Positions 25,139-33,700 of a stretch of DNA of 64,000 nt are shown here, piece after piece. The DNA comes from Lachnospiraceae bacterium M18-1. Its GTDB lineage: Bacteria; Bacillota; Clostridia; Lachnospirales; Lachnospiraceae. A program made the translations under genes and the position numbers. The stretch covers positions 32,492 to 96,491 of the forward strand of contig KE159609.1 of NCBI GenBank assembly GCA_000403295.2, given 5' to 3'. The notes beneath the pieces were generated by a model. That model did no database searches. It was not told the origin of the DNA and saw only the letters and a program-made list of their open reading frames with translations. The stretch's first letter is position 1; each line of letters starts with the position of its first letter.

Positions 25139-26557
25139 ATGAATTTGATAAGCAAGATCCCAAAAGATTTTTACAAGCTTTTTGCAAGCAAATATATGAA
25201 CTATTACCAGCGTTTCCTGACTGCGGTCTATGAAGAATCCGGCCGGTCATATTCTCTGCTCGGCCTGACGGAGCGGGAGTGCCGCCTGATCATGAATGAA
25301 CAGATCGCCGCGGAGACGCTGGACTGGAGCGAGGAGCAGTTTGACGAGGAGGGCGAACTGCTGACCAGGAGCAACATGGCCTCCATCTGTCTAAAACATC
25401 TGGAAGACTGGGGGTGGCTGAGACGGGATTACGATGAAGTCCTGGACAGCTATGTGGTCTCCTTTCCAGAATACAGCCAGCTGTTTGTGGAACTGTTTCA
25501 GCGCCTTTACAGCGAAGAGGACACCCGGGAGCGGGAAAGCGTCCTGTCAGTCTACAGTTATCTGTACACCTACAGCTCCGACAGTGAAAAAAATAATGAC
25601 ATCCTGAAAAGCGCCCTGCAGGCCTCCCGTTCCCTTCTGCAGATGCTTTCCAACATGCAGGAGGGCATGAGAGGGTATTTTGACGAACTGTCCAGGCAGA
25701 GGAGCTTTCTCGGCATCCAGGAAGTGCTGGTAAAGGAAATGAATAACAATGAGAGCAGGAAATATGCAATCCTCACCACGACGGACAGCTTTTACCGATA
25801 TAAGGAAGCGGTCAAGGAACTGATCGACCGGAATCTGAGTGAAAATGAGGTCAGGAAGCAGGAACTGGCGGGAAGAAAGCGTGAGCTGGCGGAGCCGGAC
25901 AACCTTCCTGCGGAGGAAAGGATAGAGTCCCGCCGCCTGGAACACGCCATCCGGCTTGCTGACGAGGCAATGAACATCATCTGCCTGATCGAACGGGAAT
26001 TTGACGCCATTGAGCGCAGATATAATAAGCTGATCGAGCAGAAGACCCTGTTTGCCAGCCGGGCGGCGGCAAGGATCCGCTACATCCTCATGGAGGGCGC
26101 GCTGGAAGAAGATCCGACGGCGGTGCTGGTCAAGCTCCTGAACGAGAGCGGACACAGTGCGGAAATTCTGGAAAAGCTTTCTGACCGGATGCATCTGACA
26201 GAACCCTTCCGCACAGTGACCGGGCAGAGCCTTGCCCGCCGCAGGAATACGGAGAAAGCAGTATTTACTCCACAGGCTGTGGCCAGGGATGCGGAACAGC
26301 AGGAAGATTTGGATGAATTTGTGCTGAAGCCCCTCTACACCAGACAGGAGATTGCCGAATTTCGAAGTAAAAACGAGCGGAACGGGACTTTTATGGTCAC
26401 GGAGGACACGGTGCGTTCCGCGGAAGACCTGGAAAAACTATTTTTTGTTTGGCAGGATGCGGTGGAGATCGCGGACGATGCAAGAAAGATCGAGATTGGG
26501 GAGGATCTGCAGAATCGGGATGGATGCCGTTTTTCTGCGCTTACGATCCATGAATAA
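25139..26557 (+). CDS. jetA: JetA-like kleisin subunit (PF18982-type)
   Basis: A 472-residue protein starting at the ATG at 25139, with AAGGAG eight bases upstream. The N-terminus (IPKDFYKLFASKYMNYYQRF) and the segment GWLRRDYDEVLDSYVVSFPE resemble the JetA family I know as PF18982. An N-terminal winged-helix-like part is followed by long helical regions (residues ~150-330) and a C-terminal helical tail. It would be the kleisin linking the SMC heads. It is followed by a DUF4194-type KITE gene and an SMC ATPase gene, giving the Wadjet A-B-C order. It shares little recognisable sequence with the jetA-like gene at the left edge. Confidence 0.75.
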   Translation: MNLISKIPKDFYKLFASKYMNYYQRFLTAVYEESGRSYSLLGLTERECRLIMNEQIAAETLDWSEEQFDEEGELLTRSNMASICLKHLEDWGWLRRDYDEVLDSYVVSFPEYSQLFVELFQRLYSEEDTRERESVLSVYSYLYTYSSDSEKNNDILKSALQASRSLLQMLSNMQEGMRGYFDELSRQRSFLGIQEVLVKEMNNNESRKYAILTTTDSFYRYKEAVKELIDRNLSENEVRKQELAGRKRELAEPDNLPAEERIESRRLEHAIRLADEAMNIICLIEREFDAIERRYNKLIEQKTLFASRAAARIRYILMEGALEEDPTAVLVKLLNESGHSAEILEKLSDRMHLTEPFRTVTGQSLARRRNTEKAVFTPQAVARDAEQQEDLDEFVLKPLYTRQEIAEFRSKNERNGTFMVTEDTVRSAEDLEKLFFVWQDAVEIADDARKIEIGEDLQNRDGCRFSALTIHE

Positions 26558-26631
26558 CGGGATCAGGCAAAAGCACAGAACAGCAGAGCAACTTTGGATC
26601 ATTACATTTGATATGGAAAGGAATCTTACAA

Positions 26632-27267
26632 ATGATTACATATATGGAAGAATTATCTGCGTCTGAAGCGGAGAATCTGAAAAAGACCATTTCCAGATTA
26701 TTCCGTCAGACCTGCATCCTGCAGCTGCGGTATGACCCGGTCACGCTGACGCCGAGGGATAATCCGGACTACGAGATATGCGTCCGTCACAGACATTTTA
26801 TCGAAAATTATCTTGCCGTGCTTGGGTGCGAGATGGAACACGACCCGCAGGAGCACATTTTCCGGCTGAAAGGGGAAGGGGCGGAGACGGAAAAGTTCAG
26901 CCAGACCACGACCATGATCATCCTGCTCGTGCGGATGATCTACCGGGACAAGATCCTGGGGGAGGGGCTCGGCGCAACGGTCACGAACTTAGGAGAAATC
27001 CGGGAATACGGGGCCAACACAGGGCTTTTGTCCCGGAAGCTGACGGCTGCGGAGTGGCGGGAAGCGCTGTATCTGATGGGCAGGCACCAGATGATCGAGC
27101 TTCCGGCGGCAGTCCGGGATGTGAAGGATGAGACGCCGATCTATCTGTACAGTACCATCCTGCTCTATGTGAGCGCGGCGGATATGAACGAATTGATCGA
27201 AGAATACAGAGAGGAGGCAGACGATGAAGCAGTCCAAGAAAATCTTCCGGCGGATGCTGATCAATAA
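26632..27267 (+). CDS. jetB: JetB-like KITE subunit (DUF4194-type)
   Basis: A 211-residue protein. I use the ATG at 26632, nine bases after GGAAAGGA. The sequence has the DUF4194 character: an early FRQTCILQ segment, the region RHRHFIENYLAVLGCEMEHD, then TTTMIILLVRMIYRDK and a late YLYSTILLYV. DUF4194 proteins are the JetB/MukE-like winged-helix partners of JetA and JetC. The end overlaps the SMC gene by 44 bp, so the two are translationally coupled. Confidence 0.8.
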   Translation: MITYMEELSASEAENLKKTISRLFRQTCILQLRYDPVTLTPRDNPDYEICVRHRHFIENYLAVLGCEMEHDPQEHIFRLKGEGAETEKFSQTTTMIILLVRMIYRDKILGEGLGATVTNLGEIREYGANTGLLSRKLTAAEWREALYLMGRHQMIELPAAVRDVKDETPIYLYSTILLYVSAADMNELIEEYREEADDEAVQENLPADADQ

Positions 27268-30200
27268 CTGGGGAGGCATCAGCCATAAGGTCATGGAATT
27301 TCACGAATACGTGAACCTGTTCAGCGGAAAGAGCGGTTCCGGAAAATCCACGGTCATGGACGCCATTCAGGTGATCCTTTACGGCAGTGTGTCGGCAGCT
27401 TTTTTGAATAAAGCGGCGGACGATGCGAAAAATAAGAGAAGTGTCCTCAGCTACCTGCGGGGCGCCCAGAAGGACGGAACTTCGAACCGGGAAAATGTAG
27501 ACTTCTGCTCCCAGATCGTGCTGGAACTGGAAGATACGGGAAGCCGGCTGTTCACCTGTATCGGCGCGGTGTTCGAGGTGGGGAGCCAGGATACGGAACT
27601 GAGAAAATATCATTTTTTCAGTCATTCGGGACAGTTCCCGGAGGACGGCTACTTGACGGAGCAGGGAGTCCCCTATACCACCTCCCAGATGAAAAAGCTG
27701 ATCGAGGCACGGAGCCATTCCAAGGATAACCGGGGACGGGTGGAGGTGAACCGGACGTACCCTTCGCGGGAAGCTTATCTGGGCACCCTGTACGATTCCA
27801 TTTTCGGCTACATAGATCCGGGCCGGCTGATGACCATGGAAAAAAGCGCCATCGCGCTGCGGATGGCAGACGGCACCGGGCAGTTTATCAAAGATTACAT
27901 GTTCCCCAAAAGCAAGGAGGACACGGTATCGGCCATCAGCCGGCAGCTGGGCGCGTACCGGGAGATTAAAGAAAAGGTGGACGACCTGGAGCACCGCATT
28001 GAGATTCTGGATGAGGTCCACAATACAAACCAGGAGCTGGTCCGGATCAGAGCGGACAGGCTGCGGGCGGAGACGGTCCTTCGGATCGTGGATATCGAGA
28101 GCTGCAAGACCCGGCTGGAAGCAAAGAAAGAGGATCTGGAAGCAATTTCCGTAAAAATCTCCGGACTGGAGGAGCGGTATGGAAGCCTGGATGCGGATAA
28201 GAAGGAAAAAACGGAAGAGCTGATCGAGGTCAAGGCGGAACTGCATTCCAGCGATTACGGCGTAAAGCAGAAGGAAATGGAAGAATTGAAAACGACCATC
28301 GGCCTTTTGAAGGGAAATTCCAGGCAGTGGCAGGAGATCCTGCAGAATCTGAAGGAATGGGAGACAAATGAGGAGATCAGCGGCTATATCAGCAATCCCG
28401 CCCTGCAGTGCCTGGAGGAGATCCTGGACGGTGAGATATCGGAGTCCGCCCTGGACAAGTTGCGCGCTGGTATCCAGAATGCAATGGAAATGATCGGGGA
28501 AGAGCTTGCGGAGCTCAATGACAGCATCCGCGGCACGGCCAGGGAACTGAGTGAAAAAAAGGAGATGGCGGAAGATCTGAAAAATGACCGCAAGCCTTAC
28601 CGGAAGGAACTGAAAAGCGCCAGGGCACAGCTCCAGAGCGAGCTGAGCAGCCAGTACGGCAGGACCATACATGTGGAAATATTTGCGGACCTGTTTGATA
28701 TTGTGGATGAAAAATGGAAGAATGCTGTTGAGGGAAGGCTGGGCCGTATCAAGCACAGCCTGGTGACCGAGCCTCAGTATGCCCTGGATGCTGCCAGGAT
28801 CTTCCGCAGGATGAAGCGGAAGGAATACGAGGAAGTGGACCTGATCAATACGGCGGCAATCAAAAGAGATGGACCCGCAGCCGAAGCCGGTACGCTTTAT
28901 GAGGCGGTCCGGGCCGGTGAACCTTATGCGGATCTGTGCCTGAGAAGATATCTGGGAAGGATCTTCAAATGCGAGAGTGTGGAAGAACTCCATGCAGTGC
29001 GGGATGGAGTGACGCCGGACTGCTATTCCTACAGCAATTATATTTTCCGTCATTTGCGGGAGGATGATTACAGACGGTTTTCCTGTATCGGGACCAAGGT
29101 TTCCAAGGCGAAGCTAAAGGAGCTGGAAGAAGAGATCTATCAGCTGGAACAGCGGCAGATCGGGGATATGCAGATGCGTGAAACGCTGAACCGGGCACAG
29201 AGCTTTGAACGACTTCATCAGAGTACGGGGCAGCTCCTGCAGCTCGCACAGGCTTCCAGAGAGCTGGAGAATTATCTGGATAAGCAGGAACAGCTTGCGA
29301 AAGAATTGAAAGAGCTGGAAGACGGGACTATGACCGCACAGCTGAAAAAGCAAAAAGAAATCCTGGAGCAGGGCATTCAAGAACTGACCCGGATGCTGGA
29401 GCAGGTCAATAAGGAACGGATCGGCCGGGAGGGCGATCTCCGGGCGGCACAGAAGGAATACGGAGATTTTCAGGATAGACTGTCCGCGCTGCAGGAGGGC
29501 TTTCGGGCGGATGACCGTCTGCTGGCGGAGGTCCGGGAAGGTCTGGAAATTCAGAGCGAAGCCGCATACCGCAGAAAGCAGCATGACCTGTGCCAGCGTC
29601 TTGCCGGGCGGGAGGAGGAGCAGGAAGAACAGCGGATCCTGGCCCGGAACCGTTTCAACAGGGAATACCCGGCCTATGGATTTTCCGGGGTAGAACATGA
29701 GAATGCCGTGTACGATAAGCTGTGGGAAGAATTGAAACGGGATTATGTGCCCCAGTACAAGGCGGACTTTGAGAACCAGTACCGGCAGGTCTACCATTCC
29801 CTCCGGGAAAATGTGATCGCCACCATCCACGGCGAGATCAAGGCGGCATACCGGCACAGGCGGGAGATCAACCGGATGCTGTCCAGGATCCGGTTTTCCG
29901 ACAGCACCTACCAGATTGACATCCTGCCGGCCGAAAACGAGAACGGACAGTTTTACGAAATGCTGATGGCGCCGGAGCTGGACAGCAAGGTGCTGGACAA
30001 TGACGGCTTCGAAGGCCAGCTCAGCATTGGTGAGGACGCATTTTTCCAGAAATACGAGCAGCAGATCCAGAGGCTGACGGAAAAGTTCATGCCCCCCAGG
30101 GACGGGGAGGGTGACAATCGTTCCCGCCATAACCAGGAGATGGAACGCTATGCGGATTACCGCAATTATCTGACCTTCAGCATGTATGAGCGGGTGGAGG

Positions 30201-30649
30201 ACGACCAGGGAAATGTGAAGAAAAACGCGGTGGATGAAATGGCCGGGCGGGATTCCGGCGGGGAAGGGCAGAACCCCAAGTACGTCGCGCTGCTGGCCGG
30301 GTTTGCCATGCTCTATATGCAGCAGAGCAACCGGGATTCCAAGATCCGCCTGGTGCTATTGGATGAGGCATTTTCCAAGATGGATAAGGAGCGGAGCGAG
30401 GTCTGCCTGCGCTACGCAAGGGAATTGGAGCTGCAGCTCATCGTCTGTGTGCCGGACGAACGTCTCCAGTCGCTGATCCGCAATGTGGACAGTGTGTATG
30501 GGTTCCGGCGGTATCAGAATCAGATCTCCATGATGCATATTGACAGAGGGGAGTATCTGGAGTTGATGGACGGGGGCGGAAGAAATGCCGGGGAGTATGG
30601 AGAAAATAGCGCGGAAATGGAAAGAAATGAAGCCATACATCCATTATGA
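27224..30649 (+). CDS. jetC: JetC-like SMC ATPase (COG4913-type)
   Basis: An 1141-residue SMC-like ATPase. Walker A is GKSGSGKST at residues 35-43. Long coiled coils flank a central globular hinge at about residues 470-640. The C-terminal head carries the signature DSGGEGQ near 1009 and Walker B IRLVLLDEAFSKMD near 1040. This matches the JetC subunit of Wadjet, which extrudes DNA loops from small circular molecules before JetD cuts them. GAGGAGG lies ahead of the start. It is shorter than, and different from, the 1536-residue homologue at 1.9-6.5 kb. The gene after it does not encode JetD, so this set is jetABC only. Confidence 0.85.
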   Translation: MKQSKKIFRRMLINNWGGISHKVMEFHEYVNLFSGKSGSGKSTVMDAIQVILYGSVSAAFLNKAADDAKNKRSVLSYLRGAQKDGTSNRENVDFCSQIVLELEDTGSRLFTCIGAVFEVGSQDTELRKYHFFSHSGQFPEDGYLTEQGVPYTTSQMKKLIEARSHSKDNRGRVEVNRTYPSREAYLGTLYDSIFGYIDPGRLMTMEKSAIALRMADGTGQFIKDYMFPKSKEDTVSAISRQLGAYREIKEKVDDLEHRIEILDEVHNTNQELVRIRADRLRAETVLRIVDIESCKTRLEAKKEDLEAISVKISGLEERYGSLDADKKEKTEELIEVKAELHSSDYGVKQKEMEELKTTIGLLKGNSRQWQEILQNLKEWETNEEISGYISNPALQCLEEILDGEISESALDKLRAGIQNAMEMIGEELAELNDSIRGTARELSEKKEMAEDLKNDRKPYRKELKSARAQLQSELSSQYGRTIHVEIFADLFDIVDEKWKNAVEGRLGRIKHSLVTEPQYALDAARIFRRMKRKEYEEVDLINTAAIKRDGPAAEAGTLYEAVRAGEPYADLCLRRYLGRIFKCESVEELHAVRDGVTPDCYSYSNYIFRHLREDDYRRFSCIGTKVSKAKLKELEEEIYQLEQRQIGDMQMRETLNRAQSFERLHQSTGQLLQLAQASRELENYLDKQEQLAKELKELEDGTMTAQLKKQKEILEQGIQELTRMLEQVNKERIGREGDLRAAQKEYGDFQDRLSALQEGFRADDRLLAEVREGLEIQSEAAYRRKQHDLCQRLAGREEEQEEQRILARNRFNREYPAYGFSGVEHENAVYDKLWEELKRDYVPQYKADFENQYRQVYHSLRENVIATIHGEIKAAYRHRREINRMLSRIRFSDSTYQIDILPAENENGQFYEMLMAPELDSKVLDNDGFEGQLSIGEDAFFQKYEQQIQRLTEKFMPPRDGEGDNRSRHNQEMERYADYRNYLTFSMYERVEDDQGNVKKNAVDEMAGRDSGGEGQNPKYVALLAGFAMLYMQQSNRDSKIRLVLLDEAFSKMDKERSEVCLRYARELELQLIVCVPDERLQSLIRNVDSVYGFRRYQNQISMMHIDRGEYLELMDGGGRNAGEYGENSAEMERNEAIHPL

Positions 30650-30801
30650 GAGTCCATGTTTCATCCGAAATAATTATTATAGTGTATCTGCTTAGTACCC
30701 TGGTAGATCCATTATAGTAACTTTTTTAGAATACCGGCTGAAACGCGGCATGCAGACAATGAATCTGCTCCGTAGTCCGGTTGTAGATAAGGAGGCGCCT
30801 T

Positions 30802-31764
30802 ATGGATCAATGTACTTGTTATCACTCCACCACAGAATACCATGTCATCCGTCCCCTGTCGGAGCAGTTTTCGCCGGCCCAGGACGAACAGATACGAAAA
30901 AAGTTTCCCACTGTAAAGCCGATGAATGAAGAACCGCTGGCTATTCCTGAGCATGCGGCCACTGGCCCTGCGGCTCCGGTGCATGAGCGCAGGCCGGTCG
31001 TGATCACGCCTTTAAGAGTGACCGAGTATGAGTACAATACCGGTTATGCCAGGATTGACAATGCGATCATCAATGCCCTGAGCGGCCAGAGCCAGGAAGT
31101 GAAGGACAATGTATACGACCTGATCCGAAAGGAGCTTCTTCCCCACAATGTCCACGGGCTTTCCGAGGATGACAGGCTGGCGATGATCAGCCTGGGTGTG
31201 GAGAAGGCGCAGTATCTTGCGGATCAGTTCATGGATGACAGGACAAAGGCATCTTTCATGGAGGCCATCCGCTCTACCGCCAGGATCGGCGCCGCCGGAA
31301 AGCGGGTCGGTGCATGTGAGATGGAGTACAGTGTGAAAAAGATACGCATGCTGGATGGATATAACCGAATCCTTGAAGAGCCTACAAATGAGCACCTGTT
31401 TTCTATGGAAAAGGACGATCCCAAGGCATTTGCGGAATATAAAAAGAAATCCGGCCTGGATGCTGCCCGCTTTCTTGCGGACTGGCTGAGCCAGGGGAAT
31501 TATAATCTGGTGATCGCCAATAAGCCGGCGTATAAGAAGCATCAGGATGAAAAGTATAAAAAGCTGGACGAGGTAAAGCTGGACAGTACATTTTCCGGAG
31601 CGGACACTTCCAGCAAGGAGAATTTCCTGGCATCTCTGGCCGAAAAGCTGCAGGCCAGCCAGACGCTGCATACCAGCGTATTTCTGGAACGCATCTCAAA
31701 AATGGCGGACGCGCCGGACGGATATCTGTACAGCAATAGGGTTGTTTTGTGGACACGGGGATGA
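30802..31764 (+). CDS. Unknown 320-residue protein downstream of the second jetABC set
   Basis: I do not recognise this family. The protein is soluble, with no signal peptide, membrane helix or coiled coil. The first ~75 residues are Pro/Glu-rich and probably disordered; residues ~80-300 are mixed helical, with a Cys-containing segment AGKRVGACEMEYSVKK. There is no Toprim, HNH, PD-(D/E)XK or PLD motif, so it is not an obvious JetD substitute. It lies 152 bp after jetC on the same strand with a GGAGGCG site; independent expression is possible. Its last codons overlap a short epimerase-like remnant, so its C-terminus may have been reshaped by a rearrangement. Confidence 0.7.
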   Translation: MDQCTCYHSTTEYHVIRPLSEQFSPAQDEQIRKKFPTVKPMNEEPLAIPEHAATGPAAPVHERRPVVITPLRVTEYEYNTGYARIDNAIINALSGQSQEVKDNVYDLIRKELLPHNVHGLSEDDRLAMISLGVEKAQYLADQFMDDRTKASFMEAIRSTARIGAAGKRVGACEMEYSVKKIRMLDGYNRILEEPTNEHLFSMEKDDPKAFAEYKKKSGLDAARFLADWLSQGNYNLVIANKPAYKKHQDEKYKKLDEVKLDSTFSGADTSSKENFLASLAEKLQASQTLHTSVFLERISKMADAPDGYLYSNRVVLWTRG

Positions 31765-31877
31765 GTATACAACAGAGAGTAGTTCTAAAACTGTCTGGTG
31801 AAAAACTTAGAAGATTGGGGTGGGAAGCGAAATGCAGCCTTGAGGTAATGTATCGGAAAATGCTGCGGGGTCTTTGA
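31761..31877 (+). pseudogene. Possible C-terminal remnant of an NAD-dependent sugar epimerase
   Basis: A 38-codon frame reads MSIQQRVVLKLSGEKLRRLG and then WEAKCSLEVMYRKMLRGL. The pattern V-L-x-S-x-x-K-L-x-x-L-G-W-x-A-x-x-S-L-E is the usual C-terminal end of nucleotide-sugar epimerases/dehydratases. The rest of the gene is absent, so this is best read as debris. The ATG overlaps the stop codon of the preceding gene, which marks a join point. Confidence 0.45.
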
Positions 31878-31914
31878 CTGAACTGAGTTGAAATTGCTGT
31901 TTGAAGTATGGGCG

Positions 31915-31958
31915 AAAAAAGACGGAAAGAGGTTTATGCCCTCATCCCGTCTTTTTTT
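31915..31958. terminator. Bidirectional terminator at convergent gene ends
   Basis: AAAAAAGACGG at 31915-31925 pairs with CCGTCTTTTTTT at 31947-31958, with an inner GAGG...CCCTC pairing. A-run on one side and T-run on the other allow function in both directions. It overlaps the end of the DUF234 ATPase gene on the minus strand. Confidence 0.8.
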
Positions 31959-33408
31959 CATACCCCACAACCTCATCCAGCGTATACAGCCGAATCTTGT
32001 CATCCTCTCTTGCCGCTGCCGTTACCTTCTCATCAAATCCCGATTCCGAAAACAGCCCATAATAAAAATCCGCCTTTTCCTTCTCCGGAGCCAGCTTCGC
32101 AAGTGTATCCAGATATTCCGAATACCGGAAAGGACGGCCCTTAAACTTGCATTCGCCTATAAAAATTTCCTGCATCTGTCTGGACACGGCCATGATATCG
32201 ATCTCTGTTTCTGCCGTCCGGAATCCGTTTTTCTGCGAAGCATCCCGGACTGTGGTTTTTCCGAACCAGCGCCCGATTCTTGAATATCGGAATGGCAGGC
32301 GATTTGCCTTTTGAAGCTCCTGCATGTACTGTATGCAGATATCTTCAAAAGTAAAGGATGCATATTCGTGGAGCAGAGGTTCCACTTCATACTGATATAC
32401 GCCTTCCACATCGCCAATCTCCAGATCTGAATAATTGGTAAATGCAAAGGCATACCAGAAACGGAAAAAGTTATCGGTAAGCCTGTAAATGCCGCGGCTG
32501 TTTCCGGCACGCTCTTTCATTTTCATATCCACGGAAAATTCCCGCCTGACAATTCCCAGCTCGATTAGATTTTTTAAATATACACTGGTCTTGGAAGTAT
32601 CGTCTACAAGCGACTTCTGGCTGATATCATTCAGCTTTGTATTGCCGAGGGCAATTGCCTCGATCAATGAGTTGTAGAGAAGAGTCTCCCGGAGCTCCTG
32701 TCGCAGCAAGAAATCAACCTCGCTGTAAAGCGCGCAGCCCTTGGTCAGGATATTTTGCTTTACATTCTCTGAAAGAGACAGTTCGGGGTCAAACTGGCGC
32801 AGATAATGGGGGATGCCGCCCAATATGGAATATGCAAGTACCTTATCCAGATTGGAATATTCCGGAAAAAAACTGGCAGCATCATAGAACCCCATTTCCG
32901 TCATTTTATAAATTCCGGTTGCCCTGCCGTAAAGAGGATTTTTTTCTGCAAGCAAGTCCTTTTCAATAAAACTCATGGCGCTTCCGCATAGAATGATCAT
33001 CACATGGGAGTCTTTCAAGACTTCATCCCAGAGATTTTGGAGGATAGAGGGGATGGCGGCATTGTCCCTGCACATATATGGAAATTCATCGATGACCAGC
33101 AGCTTTCGATGATCGCCGTATGGAAGATCCAATATGGCGCGGAATGCTTTTTCCCAATCAGCATATTGATCGATATACTGCTTTGCAGGAAGATCTTCTT
33201 TCAGCATTTTCTCAGAAAAATTGTGCAGTTGTCTCCGGTCTGTGCATTCCTGACAGGAAAAAAACACATGGGGCTTCCCATGGCAGAATTGTTTTAAAGT
33301 CTCGGTTTTCCCTACACGGCGCCGGCCGTACAGGACGACCAATTGTCCACCCTTCGCATGATACCTGTTTTCTAAAAATTGCAGCTCAGCTTCCCTTCCA
33401 ATAAACAT
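31942..33408 (-). CDS. AAA ATPase with DUF234-type C-terminal domain (copy 1)
   Basis: A 488-residue protein. It opens MFIGREAELQFLENRY, then Walker A YGRRRVGKTE near residues 28-37, Walker B LLVIDEFPYM and sensor ILCGSAMSF. A winged-helix region follows at about residues 240-300. The C-terminal DUF234 region has EIDIMAV and GECKFK, which resemble the D-ExK core of PD-(D/E)XK nucleases. Such ATPases are common, often multicopy, in Clostridia, Bacteroidetes and archaea; their function is not established. A second copy lies at 62.3-63.7 kb with the same order of motifs. Both have 15-bp direct repeats just upstream of the start codon and GTTAC-type palindromes close by. Confidence 0.87.
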   Translation of the reverse strand: MFIGREAELQFLENRYHAKGGQLVVLYGRRRVGKTETLKQFCHGKPHVFFSCQECTDRRQLHNFSEKMLKEDLPAKQYIDQYADWEKAFRAILDLPYGDHRKLLVIDEFPYMCRDNAAIPSILQNLWDEVLKDSHVMIILCGSAMSFIEKDLLAEKNPLYGRATGIYKMTEMGFYDAASFFPEYSNLDKVLAYSILGGIPHYLRQFDPELSLSENVKQNILTKGCALYSEVDFLLRQELRETLLYNSLIEAIALGNTKLNDISQKSLVDDTSKTSVYLKNLIELGIVRREFSVDMKMKERAGNSRGIYRLTDNFFRFWYAFAFTNYSDLEIGDVEGVYQYEVEPLLHEYASFTFEDICIQYMQELQKANRLPFRYSRIGRWFGKTTVRDASQKNGFRTAETEIDIMAVSRQMQEIFIGECKFKGRPFRYSEYLDTLAKLAPEKEKADFYYGLFSESGFDEKVTAAAREDDKIRLYTLDEVVGYEKKTG

Positions 33409-33429
33409 AAAGCACTTCCTTGAAAAAAT

Positions 33430-33458
33430 CTAATCGTGATTTACTAAATCGTGATTTG
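33430..33458 (-). repeat. Direct repeats upstream of DUF234 ATPase copy 1
   Basis: Two tandem units on the + strand, CTAATCGTGATTTA (33430-33443) and CTAAATCGTGATTTG (33444-33458), begin 21 bp upstream of the start codon. The position and unit length parallel the repeats before the second DUF234 gene. A protein-binding site for autoregulation is the simplest reading. Confidence 0.65.
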
Positions 33459-33535
33459 AATAAATTATATCTGATCGCATGAAAAAAATCAAGTATTTAA
33501 TCCACATTCCTCTGAATCCTCCTTCACCCGCGTTA

Positions 33536-33564
33536 CAGTTCACGGCCCAACCGGCCGCGAACTG
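33536..33564. repeat. GTTAC-family palindrome (simple form)
   Basis: CAGTTCACGGCC at 33536-33547 pairs with GGCCGCGAACTG at 33553-33564 with one mismatch and a 5-base loop; GTTA precedes the left arm. It belongs with the palindromes at 54.8, 61.8 and 62.3 kb. Confidence 0.65.
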
Positions 33565-33597
33565 TTTCTGACTTTTACAAAAAAGTTAATGTAACTA

Positions 33598-33637
33598 TTG
33601 ACATTACATCAAAAAGGTGATATCCTCTTTGATGTAA
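33598..33637 (+). promoter_or_regulatory. Promoter with inverted-repeat operator for the flavin/ferredoxin-like gene
   Basis: TTGACA (33598-33603) and TATCCT (33621-33626) are 17 bp apart. TTACATCAAA (33604-33613) and TTTGATGTAA (33628-33637) form a perfect 10-bp inverted repeat, N14 apart, bracketing the -10. Related half-sites flank it: GTTAATGTAAC just upstream and ACATTACAA just downstream. The layout fits a repressor that blocks RNA polymerase. No dedicated regulator gene is adjacent. Confidence 0.8.
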
Positions 33638-33700
33638 CAAAAAACATTACAATATAGAGGAAGGGCTGCCGAATATTTTATGAAAGCGGAGGAGAAAATG

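Noticed and set aside
26981..29053. Long open frame on the minus strand opposite the second SMC ATPase (690 codons)
   Set aside because: Same reason: shadow of Glu/Lys/Arg-rich coding sequence, without domain signatures.
30802..31764. 320-residue protein considered as JetD
   Set aside because: No Toprim-type acidic motifs and wrong overall character; left as unknown.
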